From REDI01 sp964586865 (GTDB taxonomy: Bacteria; Myxococcota_A; UBA796; GCA-2862545): DNA of 64,000 nt. Below the pieces are notes generated by a model, which had not been told where the DNA came from, made no database searches, and saw nothing but the letters and a program-made list of their open reading frames with translations. Made by a program: the position numbers and the translations under genes. Location of the stretch: NCBI GenBank assembly GCA_964586865.1, contig CAZPJM010000001.1, forward strand, positions 1 through 64,000, in the 5' to 3' direction. Of this stretch, positions 33,446 to 42,205 are shown in pieces (the stretch's first letter is position 1; each line of letters starts with the position of its first letter).

Positions 33446-35758
33446 TCAGCCCCGGCGGCGCACCAGGCCCAGCCCCAGGACCACGATGAGCAGCGCGGCG
33501 GGGGGCGGTGGGGTGCCGCCGCAGCCGCCGGGCTCGGCGGGATCGTCCGGGGCCTCGGTGGGGTCGTTGCCGCAGGAGCAGCCCCCCTCGGGGCTGTCGT
33601 CGCCCGTCTCCCGGGTGTTGCTGGCGCCGGGGGTCGGGAAGGCGTTGTCGTACCAGTCCACGGCCACGTCCGTGTCCACCCCGTCCTCGACGCGGGCCAG
33701 GCTGCCCCCGGACGAGATGCTGGTCACGTAGGGCTCCACCACCGCGCCCCGATCATCGGTGACCATGTCCTCGTTGTCCGAGCCGTAGAGCACGCTGTCG
33801 ATCCGCGTGTCGGCGCAGTCCCACAGCACCACCGCGTCGCCGCCCGAGCCATTGCCCAGCGAGAGGCCCACCACCAGGTCGGCCTCCTCCACCTCGGGTC
33901 CGCCCAGCACCAGGAAGCCGCCGGCCGGCACCTCGGCGCCGCCGGGGAAGCGGGCGTCGATCTGACCCATCTCCTCCCCGTCCGAGGCCGCCGCGATCCC
34001 CCAGCCCGCCACCGAGACGGGCGCGGAGGTGGGGTTGAACAGCTCGATCCACTCGAAGCCGGCGTCGTCCCCCTCGGGGTTGACCACGACCTCGTTGAGC
34101 ACCACCGTCTCGGCGCCCGCCGGCACGCACACCACCGGCTCGCGCTCCGGGTTGGGCGCCCCCGGGGTGGGCTCGGGCTCGGAGGCGAAGTCGGCCTGGC
34201 TGTCGTCGGTGTCGAGCCCGTCCTGCAGGCGGGCCAGGCTGGCCCCGTCGGCGGGGGGCGGGGCCAGGCTGGTGGCCACCTTACCCGTGTCGTCCACGAA
34301 GCCGTCCCCGTTGGCCGGTCCGTAGACCACCGTGTCGATGACGTCGCCACGGCAGTCCCGGAGCTGGATGCCGTCGGCGGTCTCCCCCGAGGCATTGCCC
34401 AGCGAGAACCCCTCCAGGACGATGTCGGCGTCCATCACGCTCTCGGCGCCGATGAGCAGGTGGCCGCCCGCCTCGATGGTCACGTCGGCCAGCAGATCCC
34501 CGCCACCGAAGCTGCTGGTGCTGGCGTCCAGGGTCCAGCCGGCCACCGTGATGGTCTCGCTGCCCGCGTTGTAGAGCTCCACCCACTCGAAGCCCGTGTC
34601 CCCGCCCTCCGGGTTCGCCAGGAACTCGTTGATGACCAGATCGCCCGTGTCGCAGGGGGGCGGCTCGGGGTTGGCCGCCCCCGGGGTGGCCATGGTGGCC
34701 ACGGCGAAGTCGTCACCCGACCGGTCCGTGTCCACGCCGTCCTCGCGCCGGGCGATGGCCTCGTCATTGCCGGGCTCGGGCGCGAAGGACGTGGCCACCG
34801 CGCCCGTGTCGTCGGGCCACATGTCCTCGTTGGGGGCACCGTAGACCACCGTGTCCGCCACGGCGCCCGCGCAGTCCCGCAGGCGCAGCGCATCGCTGTT
34901 GGACGAGGCGTTGGGCAGGGAGCCGTCGAGGATCACGTCGCGTCCCGAGACCAGGTCCTGGCCCACCAGCAGGAACGCCCCGGGGGCCAGGGTGGTGCTG
35001 TCCGGCAGGGTGGCCAGGGTCCCGAAGCTGCTGGTGCCGCCCTCGAGGATCCAGCCCGACGCGTCCACGCTGGCGCCGGCCCCGTTGTACAGCTCGACCC
35101 ACTCCTGGCCGTCGTCGGCGCCGTCGGGGTTGGGCAGGAACTCGTTGATCACGAGACCCCGCGCCTGATCCGCCGGATTGCAGTCGGGGTCGACCGTGGC
35201 GTTGTTGGTGGCACCAGGCGTGGGCACGGGCAGCGAGACGATGTCCAGGCTGCTGTCGTTGGTGTCGGCGCCGTCCGGATCGCGACCCAGGGTGCCGCCG
35301 CTGGAGGGCGAGGGCCCGGGCGCGGCCACGTTCCCGTCGTCGTCCTGGAAGAGGTCCGAGTTGTCGGGGCCGTAGACGATGGTGTCGATGGTGGTGCCCG
35401 CATCGTCCAGCAGGGCGATGGCGTCGCCCGAGCTGCTGGCGTTGCCCATGGCCAGGGTGCCGTCGACCGTCACATCGGCGAAGGTCACGTCGGCCTCGCC
35501 GATGACCAGGAAGCCGCCGCCCGGGATGGTGGTGCCGGCGGGCAGGACCACCTTGGTGGACAGGCTCGAGGTGCCGGCCTGGAACTGCCACCCCGACACG
35601 TCCACGGCGCTCCCGCCGTCGTTGTGGAGCTCCACCCACTCCTGACCGCCGTCGGAGCCGTCCGGGTTGGCCAGGAACTCGTTGATCGTCACCCCGGCGT
35701 GGGCCGCGGGCGCCACCAGCAGGGCGACAAGCCCCGTCAGCAGGGGACCGGCGCGCAT
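33446..35758 (-). CDS. Four-lamin-tail-domain surface protein with MYXO-CTERM-like end
   Basis: 770 residues, starting at ATG 35758 after GGAGGTGCAC. A signal peptide (MRAGPLLTGLVALLVAPAAHA) is followed by four copies of a ~160-residue lamin-tail domain, each beginning VINEFL(A/P)NP(D/E)G.D.G.EWVEL(Y/H)N (first copy TINEFLANPDGSDGGQEWVE; last copy begins VVLNEVVVNPEG). The C-terminus has GGCSCGNDPTE, then GGCGGTPPPPAALLIVVLGLGLVRRRG: Cys-rich stretch, hydrophobic helix and Arg cluster, as in MYXO-CTERM sorting tails of Myxococcota. It should be exported and sorted to the surface. Lamin-tail domains are immunoglobulin-like folds of uncertain ligand; an adhesive or matrix role is likely. Confidence 0.9.
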   Translation of the reverse strand: MRAGPLLTGLVALLVAPAAHAGVTINEFLANPDGSDGGQEWVELHNDGGSAVDVSGWQFQAGTSSLSTKVVLPAGTTIPGGGFLVIGEADVTFADVTVDGTLAMGNASSSGDAIALLDDAGTTIDTIVYGPDNSDLFQDDDGNVAAPGPSPSSGGTLGRDPDGADTNDSSLDIVSLPVPTPGATNNATVDPDCNPADQARGLVINEFLPNPDGADDGQEWVELYNGAGASVDASGWILEGGTSSFGTLATLPDSTTLAPGAFLLVGQDLVSGRDVILDGSLPNASSNSDALRLRDCAGAVADTVVYGAPNEDMWPDDTGAVATSFAPEPGNDEAIARREDGVDTDRSGDDFAVATMATPGAANPEPPPCDTGDLVINEFLANPEGGDTGFEWVELYNAGSETITVAGWTLDASTSSFGGGDLLADVTIEAGGHLLIGAESVMDADIVLEGFSLGNASGETADGIQLRDCRGDVIDTVVYGPANGDGFVDDTGKVATSLAPPPADGASLARLQDGLDTDDSQADFASEPEPTPGAPNPEREPVVCVPAGAETVVLNEVVVNPEGDDAGFEWIELFNPTSAPVSVAGWGIAAASDGEEMGQIDARFPGGAEVPAGGFLVLGGPEVEEADLVVGLSLGNGSGGDAVVLWDCADTRIDSVLYGSDNEDMVTDDRGAVVEPYVTSISSGGSLARVEDGVDTDVAVDWYDNAFPTPGASNTRETGDDSPEGGCSCGNDPTEAPDDPAEPGGCGGTPPPPAALLIVVLGLGLVRRRG

Positions 35759-35857
35759 GTGCACCTCCACATCGCCGCCCAGCTTAGCCGCCACCCGACC
35801 CCATCGGGCTGCCGCAACGGATCGTCACCCGAGCGATGCGCCGGTGAGCGGCATGAC

Positions 35858-35875
35858 CGCGACACCAGTGTCGCG
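35858..35875. promoter_or_regulatory. Perfect 18-bp palindrome in divergent region
   Basis: CGCGACAC and GTGTCGCG flank CA. It sits mid-way in the 211-base divergent region between the lamin-tail gene and a lipoprotein gene. The symmetry and position fit an operator for a dimeric regulator serving one or both genes. Confidence 0.5.
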
Positions 35876-35969
35876 ATTCGGCCACCGTTCCGGATCGGAC
35901 CAGACCACGATCCTCTCCATCACGAGATCGAAACGACCTGGCCCGTTTCCTGCACACCGCCATCCAGGC

Positions 35970-36578
35970 ATGAAGCACTCCCTGCCAGCGCTGCTCCTCC
36001 TGACCGCCTGCGCCGCCGCCGACGACGGTCCTTGCGCCGAGGTCGAGGTGCCGCTGGGCCCGGCCGATCCCACGCCCCTGGGGGCCTCCGCCGAGGAGAT
36101 CGCCAACCAGGTCGAGGGGGATCACGCCGCCATCCTGTCCCGCCACGAGGGCACCTCGGCCCTCACGCTGTCGGTGGACTGGGACCCGAACAGCGCGGCC
36201 GCCTGGGCCGACCGGGCCCCCCGCCAGGCCACCCTCGAGACGGGCCCCATGGACGGCGCCGCCTCGCCGGTCTGCGCCTCGGTGCTGCGCCTGCCCGTGG
36301 CGCTCACCTTCCGCTCGGCGGATGCCGCCTTCGACGAGGTCTGGACCCTCGACCTCGAGGCCAAGACGCCGAGCGACCTGCACTTCACCCACCGGCTCGA
36401 GATCCGCGACCTGGGCGGGACCTGGCGGCCCGACACCGACGGCTACACCGACACCTACATCGAGGTGCAGGGACGCTTCGGTCCCGAGGGCGGGACCGGC
36501 GAGATCCGCTTGGTGGGCGAGCCGGGGGGCGGCGGCGCCCCCGAGACCTGGTCGGTCGGCGTCTGGGCCCCCGAGTAG
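35970..36578 (+). CDS. Lipoprotein of unknown function
   Basis: 202 residues. The signal MKHSLPALLLLTAC ends in a lipobox (Cys14). The mature domain is mostly beta (SALTLSVDWDPNSAAAW; LPVALTFRSADAAFDEVWTLDLEAK; GTGEIRLVGEPGG) with Cys at CAEVEV and SPVCASVL that could bridge. It looks like a single beta-sandwich. No family recognised. It is followed 24 bases later by the CPBP protease gene on the same strand, so the two may be co-transcribed. Confidence 0.7.
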   Translation: MKHSLPALLLLTACAAADDGPCAEVEVPLGPADPTPLGASAEEIANQVEGDHAAILSRHEGTSALTLSVDWDPNSAAAWADRAPRQATLETGPMDGAASPVCASVLRLPVALTFRSADAAFDEVWTLDLEAKTPSDLHFTHRLEIRDLGGTWRPDTDGYTDTYIEVQGRFGPEGGTGEIRLVGEPGGGGAPETWSVGVWAPE

Positions 36579-36602
36579 ACTCGGCACCCTCCCGGGAGCT
36601 CC

Positions 36603-37550
36603 GTGCGTACCATCCCCGATCGCGTGCCGTGGGGCCAGGTCGGCCTGTTCACGGCGCTGGTGCTGGCCCTCCCCTGGCTGGGCGCGCTCCCCTTCCACCT
36701 GGGCTGGCTGCCTTTCGAGGGGGTCCCTGGGATCGCCCTGGCCGTGGGGGCCATGTGGGTCCCCGCCCTCGTGACGCTGATCCTGGTCCTCACCGTGGAT
36801 CGCGGCCGGGTCGCGGCCCGGACCGGGCTGGTCCCCCCCCGGGGCCGGGTGAAGCGCCTGCTCGTGGGCCTGGCCCTGGCCTCGCTGGTGCCCCTGCTGC
36901 TGCTGGCCGCCTCCCCCTTCCTCACCGCCGCCCTCGGCCTGACGCGCCTCGACCTGATGGGCCTGTCGGGCTTTCGGCAGATCCTCCAGCAGGCCCTCGG
37001 GGACCTGCCCATCGAGGAGGCCGTGCCCCTCCCCCTGCACGCGGTGCTGGCCCTCCAGCCCGTCAACATCGTGATCGGGGGCGTCCTCAACGTGGTGCTG
37101 GGGGCGTTCGGCGAGGAGTGGGGCTGGCGGGGCTGGCTGCTCCCCAAGCTGCGGCCCCTGGGGGCCTGGCCGGCGGTGGTCCTGGTGGGCCTGCTGTGGG
37201 GGATCTGGCATGCGCCCCTCATCCTGCTCGGCCACAACTACCCGGAGGCCCCGGTCACGGGGGTGCTCCTCTTCCTGCCCTTCTGCATCCTCTGGGGCGT
37301 GCTGCACGGCTGGACCCGGCTCTACACGGGCTCGGTGTGGCCGGCGGCGCTGATGCACGGCACCCTGAACGCCGGGGCGGCTCTCCCCGTCCTGCTGCTC
37401 CACGCCGACACCCCCTTCGACCCGGTGTGGGACGCGCCGCTCGGGGTGGCGGGCTGGATCCTGCCCGCCGTGGCCATCGCCCTGCTCGTGCTCGTCGGGG
37501 GGTGGCCGCCGAGAGACGAGCCCGACCTCGCGCGGGACGTCAGCCCGTGA
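36603..37550 (+). CDS. CPBP family intramembrane metalloprotease
   Basis: 315 residues with about eight transmembrane helices, starting at GTG after GGGAG. The conserved motifs of the CAAX protease/bacteriocin-processing (Rce1-like) family are all present: motif 1 GEEWGWRGWLLPKL (E171, E172, R176), motif 2 GIWHAPLIL (H203), and motif 3 LMHGTLNAG (late His/Asn). These proteins cleave peptide bonds inside the membrane; bacterial members act in protein processing, immunity to bacteriocins or membrane signalling. The substrate is unknown. Its 3' end overlaps the convergent clpB gene by 11 bases. Confidence 0.92.
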   Translation: MRTIPDRVPWGQVGLFTALVLALPWLGALPFHLGWLPFEGVPGIALAVGAMWVPALVTLILVLTVDRGRVAARTGLVPPRGRVKRLLVGLALASLVPLLLLAASPFLTAALGLTRLDLMGLSGFRQILQQALGDLPIEEAVPLPLHAVLALQPVNIVIGGVLNVVLGAFGEEWGWRGWLLPKLRPLGAWPAVVLVGLLWGIWHAPLILLGHNYPEAPVTGVLLFLPFCILWGVLHGWTRLYTGSVWPAALMHGTLNAGAALPVLLLHADTPFDPVWDAPLGVAGWILPAVAIALLVLVGGWPPRDEPDLARDVSP

Positions 37551-40263
37551 GCTGGCCGGCCGGGGCCGAGGCGCCGGCGTCCTCGGACTCGGGGCCCGGC
37601 ACCCGGGTGAAGGTCAGGCTGTCGCCCTCCACGTCGACCTTGACGGTGTCGCTGGCGCCGTAGCCCCCGGACACGATGGCCTTGGACATGGGGTTCATCA
37701 GGTACTGGGTGATGGCGCGCTTCAGCGGGCGGGCCCCGAAGGCCGGGTCGTAGCCCGCCTCGGCCACGGCCGTCTTGGCGGCCTCGGTGACCTCCAGGCC
37801 GAGCTCGCGCTGGGAGAGCAGCCGCTGCAGCCGGGCGAGCTGGATCTCGAGGATGGCGTCCATGTCCTCGCGCGTGAGCGGGTCGAAGACGATCTTGTCG
37901 TCGATCCGGTTGATGAACTCGGGCCGGAACTTCTGGGCGAGCTCCGCGTCGACCGCGTTCTGTACCTTGCTCCGGTAGGCCACCTTCCCGGCATCCAGGG
38001 CCCGCTCGAGCTCGTCGCCCTCGCCCAGGTCATCCCGCAGCTTGGCGGCCTCGGTGTGGAAGGCATTGGCGGCATCCATGATCTTGGAGCTGCCGACGTT
38101 GCTGGTCATGATGACGACCACGTTCTTGAAGTCGACGATGCGGCCCTTGCTGTCGGTGAGCCGGCCGTCGTCGAGGAGCTGCAGGAGGATGTTGAAGACA
38201 TCGGGGTGCGCCTTCTCGACCTCGTCCAGGAGGACGACCGTGTAGGGGCGGCGCCGCACCGCCTCGGTGAGCTGGCCGCCCTCGTCGTACCCGACATAGC
38301 CGGGGGGCGCCCCGATGAGGCGGGCCACCGAGTGCTTCTCCATGTACTCGGACATGTCGATGCGGACCATGGCGTTCTCGTCGTCGAAGAGGAACTCGGC
38401 CAGCGCCTTGGCGAGCTCGGTCTTGCCCACACCGGTGGGCCCGAGGAACATGAAGCTGCCGATGGGCCGGTTGGGGTCCTGGAGGCCGGCCCGGGAGCGG
38501 CGCACCGCGTCGCAGACCGCCACCACGGCGTCGTGCTGCCCCACCACCCGGCGGTGCAGGTTGTCCTCCATCTGCATGAGCTTCTGCTGCTCGCTCTCGC
38601 GGAGCTTGCTCACCGGGATGCCGGTCCACCGGGCCACCACCTTGGCGATGTCCTCCTCGCCGACCTCCTCGGACAGGATGGCCCCGTCCTTCTGCAGGTC
38701 CTCGAGGCGGGCGTTGGCGGCCTGCAGCTCCTCGCGGAGCTGGGGCATCTCGCCGTAGATGATCCGGCTGGCGGTCTCGTAGTCGCCGGTCCGCTGCGCC
38801 TTCTCGCCTTCGAAGGCCAGCTCGTCCAGCCGGGCCTTGATGTCGGCGATCTCCTCGATGGCATCGCGCTCGGCCCGCCACTTGGCGCTCACCTCGGTGA
38901 GCTGCTCCTGGAGCTCGGCGATCTGCTCCTGGATGCTGTCGACGGCGTCCCGGCTCGCCTTGTCCGTGGCCTTGCCGACCGAGTGGAGCTCCACCTGCAG
39001 ACCCGCGATCCGCCGCTCGAGGCGGTCGATGTCGGCGGGCTTGGACTCGATCTCCATCTTGATGCGGCTCGCGGCCTCGTCCATCAGGTCGATGGCCTTG
39101 TCGGGCAGGGAGCGGTCCGAGATGTACCGATCCGAGAGGACCGCCGCGGCGATGACCGCCTCGTCGTTGATCTTGATCTCGTGGTGGGTCTCGTACTTCT
39201 CCTTGATGCCGCGGAGGATGGCGATGGTGCCCTCGACGGTGGGCTCCTCGACCAGGACGGGCTGGAAGCGCCGCTCCAGGGCCTTGTCCTTCTCGAGGTG
39301 CTTGCGGTACTCGTCCAGGGTGGTGGCACCGATGCACCGCAGCAGGCCCCGGGCCAGGGCGGGCTTGAGCATGTTGCCCGCATCCATGGAGCCCGAGGTC
39401 TGGCCGGCCCCCACCAGGGTGTGCAGCTCGTCGATGAACATGATGACCTGGCCATCGCTGTTCTCGACCTCGGTGAGCACGGCCTTCAGCCGCTCCTCGA
39501 ACTCGCCACGGTACTTGGCGCCCGCCAGCAGGGCCGGCAGGTCGAGGGAGAGGACCTTCTTGCCCTTGAGCGATTCGGGCACGTCGTCGGTGGCGATGCG
39601 CTGGGCGATGCCCTCGACGATGGCGGTCTTGCCGACGCCGGGCTCCCCGATGAGCACCGGGTTGTTCTTGGTGCGCCGGGAGAGGACCTGCAGGGCGCGG
39701 CGGATCTCCTCGTCGCGGCCGATGACCGGGTCGAGCTTGCCGTCGGCGGCCTGGGCCGTCATGTCGACGGTGTACTTGTCGAGGGATTCGTAGCTGGCCT
39801 CGGCCTCCTCGCCGCTGACCTTGCGCCCGCCCCGGACGGTCTCGATGGCGGCGCGCAGGGAGTCGGGGGTGACGCCGTGGTCGCGCAGCATCTGGGCGGT
39901 CTTGGAGCTGCCGGCCACGACGCCGTACAGCAGCATCTCGGTGGCCACGTGGGTGTCGCCCACCCGCTTGGCCTCGCGCTCGCCGGCATCGAGGGCGCCC
40001 TGGACCTCGCGGGAGAGCCCGGCCTTGCTGCCACCGTGGACCTTGGAGTAGCCGTCGACCAGGGTGGCCGCGGCCTCCATCACCGGGTCGGGGCGGCCGC
40101 CGGCCTGCTCGATGAGGCGCGGGGCCACGCCGCCGTCCTGGTCGAGCATGGCCAGCAGCAGGTGGCCACAGCGGATCTCCGGGTTGCCCAGGCGTCCGGC
40201 GAGGCGCTGCGCCTCGGCCAGGATCTCCCGGCTCTTCGTCGTGAACTTCTCGTAGGAGGCCAT
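37540..40263 (-). CDS. clpB: ATP-dependent disaggregase ClpB
   Basis: 907 residues, slightly longer than E. coli ClpB. It remodels and dissolves protein aggregates with DnaK as hexameric rings. N-terminal double Clp-N repeat (about 5-145); NBD1 with Walker A GEPGVGKT and Walker B MFIDELHTLVG; the coiled-coil M domain (about 405-530, IDRLERRIAGLQVELHSVGK onward), which defines ClpB rather than ClpA/C; NBD2 with Walker A GPTGVGKTELAKALAE, the pore loop GYVGYDEGG, and Walker B VLLDEVEKAH; then a C-terminal D2 small domain with FRPEFINRIDD and FGARPLKRAI. The extended acidic/Ala C-terminal tail is unusual but short. It starts at ATG 40263; the long upstream open frame is not supported. Confidence 0.98.
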   Translation of the reverse strand: MASYEKFTTKSREILAEAQRLAGRLGNPEIRCGHLLLAMLDQDGGVAPRLIEQAGGRPDPVMEAAATLVDGYSKVHGGSKAGLSREVQGALDAGEREAKRVGDTHVATEMLLYGVVAGSSKTAQMLRDHGVTPDSLRAAIETVRGGRKVSGEEAEASYESLDKYTVDMTAQAADGKLDPVIGRDEEIRRALQVLSRRTKNNPVLIGEPGVGKTAIVEGIAQRIATDDVPESLKGKKVLSLDLPALLAGAKYRGEFEERLKAVLTEVENSDGQVIMFIDELHTLVGAGQTSGSMDAGNMLKPALARGLLRCIGATTLDEYRKHLEKDKALERRFQPVLVEEPTVEGTIAILRGIKEKYETHHEIKINDEAVIAAAVLSDRYISDRSLPDKAIDLMDEAASRIKMEIESKPADIDRLERRIAGLQVELHSVGKATDKASRDAVDSIQEQIAELQEQLTEVSAKWRAERDAIEEIADIKARLDELAFEGEKAQRTGDYETASRIIYGEMPQLREELQAANARLEDLQKDGAILSEEVGEEDIAKVVARWTGIPVSKLRESEQQKLMQMEDNLHRRVVGQHDAVVAVCDAVRRSRAGLQDPNRPIGSFMFLGPTGVGKTELAKALAEFLFDDENAMVRIDMSEYMEKHSVARLIGAPPGYVGYDEGGQLTEAVRRRPYTVVLLDEVEKAHPDVFNILLQLLDDGRLTDSKGRIVDFKNVVVIMTSNVGSSKIMDAANAFHTEAAKLRDDLGEGDELERALDAGKVAYRSKVQNAVDAELAQKFRPEFINRIDDKIVFDPLTREDMDAILEIQLARLQRLLSQRELGLEVTEAAKTAVAEAGYDPAFGARPLKRAITQYLMNPMSKAIVSGGYGASDTVKVDVEGDSLTFTRVPGPESEDAGASAPAGQLTG

Positions 40264-40286
40264 GAATTCCTCGGCATGTGTCGGGG

Positions 40287-40367
40287 CCGGGGGGCGCGGC
40301 AACAATGTCGCAGTTCCGCCCGGTCGGGTCCTGGGCAGAGTATGGAACCCACCGGGGGGCGCGGCAA
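40287..40367. repeat. 16-bp direct repeat upstream of clpB
   Basis: CCGGGGGGCGCGGCAA occurs exactly at 40287-40302 and 40352-40367, 65 bases apart, between clpB and its divergent neighbour. The second copy contains the -35 hexamer of the proposed clpB promoter. The copies may be regulator half-sites or a remnant duplication. Confidence 0.6.
40339..40367 (-). promoter_or_regulatory. Candidate clpB promoter (-35/-10)
   Basis: On the minus strand TTGCCG and CATACT are separated by exactly 17 bases, a fair match to a vegetative promoter in an otherwise GC-rich area. The start would be near 40332, giving a leader of about 70 bases. No CIRCE element is seen and the sequence fits sigma-32 poorly. 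Confidence 0.45.
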
Positions 40368-40542
40368 GCGCCCGTCCCTCAGGGCCACCACGGGCGGATC
40401 GTTGGGCGGCCCCGCCACCGTGCGGTCCGGGCGGACGACGGCGGCGGACCGCCGCGCCGGGGCCTGAGGGTCCCTGAGGAAAGAGGGGCCCGAGTGGCGG
40501 GGACAAGCGTCACTCCCTACGCCGCTCCTGCAGGAGGTTCTC

Positions 40543-41430
40543 GTGCCTGGCTTCGACCACAAGAAGGCCCAAGAGACCGAGCGCCCCGGTCCGCGGGCAT
40601 GCGACCCGGGGCATGCCCACGACCATGGCGGCGGGCACGGCAACGCCGCTGCGGCCGAGTCGCTGCCGCGCCACGAGCACGACCACGGCGAGCACACCCC
40701 CCACCTCCGGGCGGCGGCCGGTGATCGCCCGGAGGGCAACTACGGCGACCTGGACGCCTTCCCTTCCTTCGCTCTCCCGGCGGTCGAGGCGATGGCCGAG
40801 TGCGCGCTGGACCTGCGCTTCGGCACGGACTTCGCCGGGCTGACACTCCACTACGAGTCCATGCCCACCTTCAAGCACTCCTACGACGCCATCTACGGGG
40901 GTGGGCAGTACGCCTGGGACCCGTACGTGGCGACCGAGCTCGGCGGGAAGCTGGGAGGCTTCGCCGACCGCGACACCGGGGAGGCCTGGATCAACCTGGA
41001 CGAGGCCGATATCGGCACCATCGTCCACGAGGTGATGCACCTCAAGGTGCACTCCGACTTCCAGTCTGCGGCGGGCCACGAGCTCGAGGAAGGCGCCTCG
41101 GACGTACTGGCCGAGGCTGCGGTGACCGACCTGGACCTCGACTACGCGGTCGCCTACACATGGCCCCACTTCGTCCTCACGGATTCCCTGGGGGCGTCGC
41201 CCGAGGAGGTGGCCCGGGGCTTCTTCGACGGCGACTTCTCGGCCCTCGACGCCACCGTCACGAACGGCACGTTCGCGGACTACGGCGAGGCGTTCCAGAA
41301 GGAGGACGTGGCCTGGCTGGACTGGCTCGAAGGCGGCCCCACGAGGCCCGCGCACGCCATCGGCGCTGACCCGAGCAGTGGTGAGGACTTCACCGCCGGC
41401 GGCGGCCCCCAGGTCGCCCCGGTCCCGTGA
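40543..41430 (+). CDS. His-rich zincin-like metallopeptidase (HExxH)
   Basis: 295 residues from GTG 40543 after GGAGGTTCTC. The N-terminal 60 residues are disordered and His-rich (HAHDHGGGHG; RHEHDHGEHTPH), a possible metal-loading tail. The central region LALDLRFGTDF-like (ALDLRFGTDFAGLTLHYES) faintly recalls the DUF4157 peptidase-like domain found with contractile injection systems. H162-E163-V-M-H166 is the zinc motif, followed at 180-191 by ELEEGASDVLAE, giving the third ligand Glu typical of gluzincin-like toxins and peptidases. There is no signal peptide. It is divergent from clpB and followed 36 bases later by the hemolysin III gene. Protease or toxin effector is plausible; the DUF4157 link is weak. 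Confidence 0.7.
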   Translation: MPGFDHKKAQETERPGPRACDPGHAHDHGGGHGNAAAAESLPRHEHDHGEHTPHLRAAAGDRPEGNYGDLDAFPSFALPAVEAMAECALDLRFGTDFAGLTLHYESMPTFKHSYDAIYGGGQYAWDPYVATELGGKLGGFADRDTGEAWINLDEADIGTIVHEVMHLKVHSDFQSAAGHELEEGASDVLAEAAVTDLDLDYAVAYTWPHFVLTDSLGASPEEVARGFFDGDFSALDATVTNGTFADYGEAFQKEDVAWLDWLEGGPTRPAHAIGADPSSGEDFTAGGGPQVAPVP

Positions 41431-41466
41431 TCCGCGCCGGGGCCGGCGCGGGTTAGCCCCCGGCCC

Positions 41467-42147
41467 ATGCCCCGAGAGCTCTCGAAGGACCACAGCGTCC
41501 ACGTCACCGACGAGCGCTTCAACACGGCCAGCCACCTGGTGGCGACCCTGTTCGCGCTGGTGGGGGCGGCCTGGCTCGTGGTGGATGCCTCGCTGGCCGG
41601 CGCGCCGTGGTTCATCGTCGGGCATGCGGTGTACGGGGCGAGCCTGGTGGGCCTCTTCCTGGCGAGCACGCTGCATCACGGCATCGACGCCACGCCCGAG
41701 GTGGAGCGGCTGCTGCGGACCCTGGACTACCTGGGGATCTTCCTGCTCATCGCCGGCACCATGACCCCCATCTGCATCGCCCTGCTGGGCACGCCGCTCG
41801 CCTGGGTGGTCTTCGGGGTCGCCTGGGGCGTCGGCCTGGTCGGGCTGATCCTGCGGGCGTCCAGGCCCGACCTGCCCAAGTGGGTGACGAGCACGCTCTA
41901 CGGCGGCCTCGGCGCCCTGGGCGTGGTGCTGGCCTGGGAGGTCTGGCAGGCCACCGACCTGCTCGGCGTGGGGCTCATCGCGGTGGGGGGTGCCTTCTAC
42001 AGCGCAGGGAGCACCATCTTCACCGCCGAGCGACCCAACCCGTGGCCCGGCCGCTTCGGCTTCCACGAGATCTGGCACCTCTTCGTCATCGCGGGGGCGG
42101 CCTGCCACTTCGCCTTCATGGTGCTCTACGCGCGTCCCGGCGGCTGA
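41467..42147 (+). CDS. Hemolysin III / PAQR-family membrane protein
   Basis: 226 residues with seven transmembrane helices. The family marks are all there: ERFNTASHLVATLFALVG near the N-terminus, STLHHGIDATPEVERLLRTLDYLGIFLLIAGT with the predicted metal-binding His, and the C-terminal GFHEIWHLFVIAGAACHFAFM (H..WH...H) that completes the site. Eukaryotic PAQR relatives are adiponectin receptors or ceramidases; bacterial members are integral membrane proteins with suggested metal-dependent hydrolase activity on lipids. The classic haemolysin name is historical. Same direction as the zincin gene. Confidence 0.93.
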   Translation: MPRELSKDHSVHVTDERFNTASHLVATLFALVGAAWLVVDASLAGAPWFIVGHAVYGASLVGLFLASTLHHGIDATPEVERLLRTLDYLGIFLLIAGTMTPICIALLGTPLAWVVFGVAWGVGLVGLILRASRPDLPKWVTSTLYGGLGALGVVLAWEVWQATDLLGVGLIAVGGAFYSAGSTIFTAERPNPWPGRFGFHEIWHLFVIAGAACHFAFMVLYARPGG

Positions 42148-42205
42148 TGGGCGATCCTCCCGAAGGCACCCCGTCCGTTACGGCGAGTGGGTGCCTGGAG
42201 GCTCC

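Noticed and set aside
35939..35954. TGGCCCGTTTCCTGCA resembling a sigma-54 promoter before the 35970 lipoprotein gene
   Set aside because: Spacing is right, but it would leave only about five bases of leader and there is no nearby activator, so it is probably chance.
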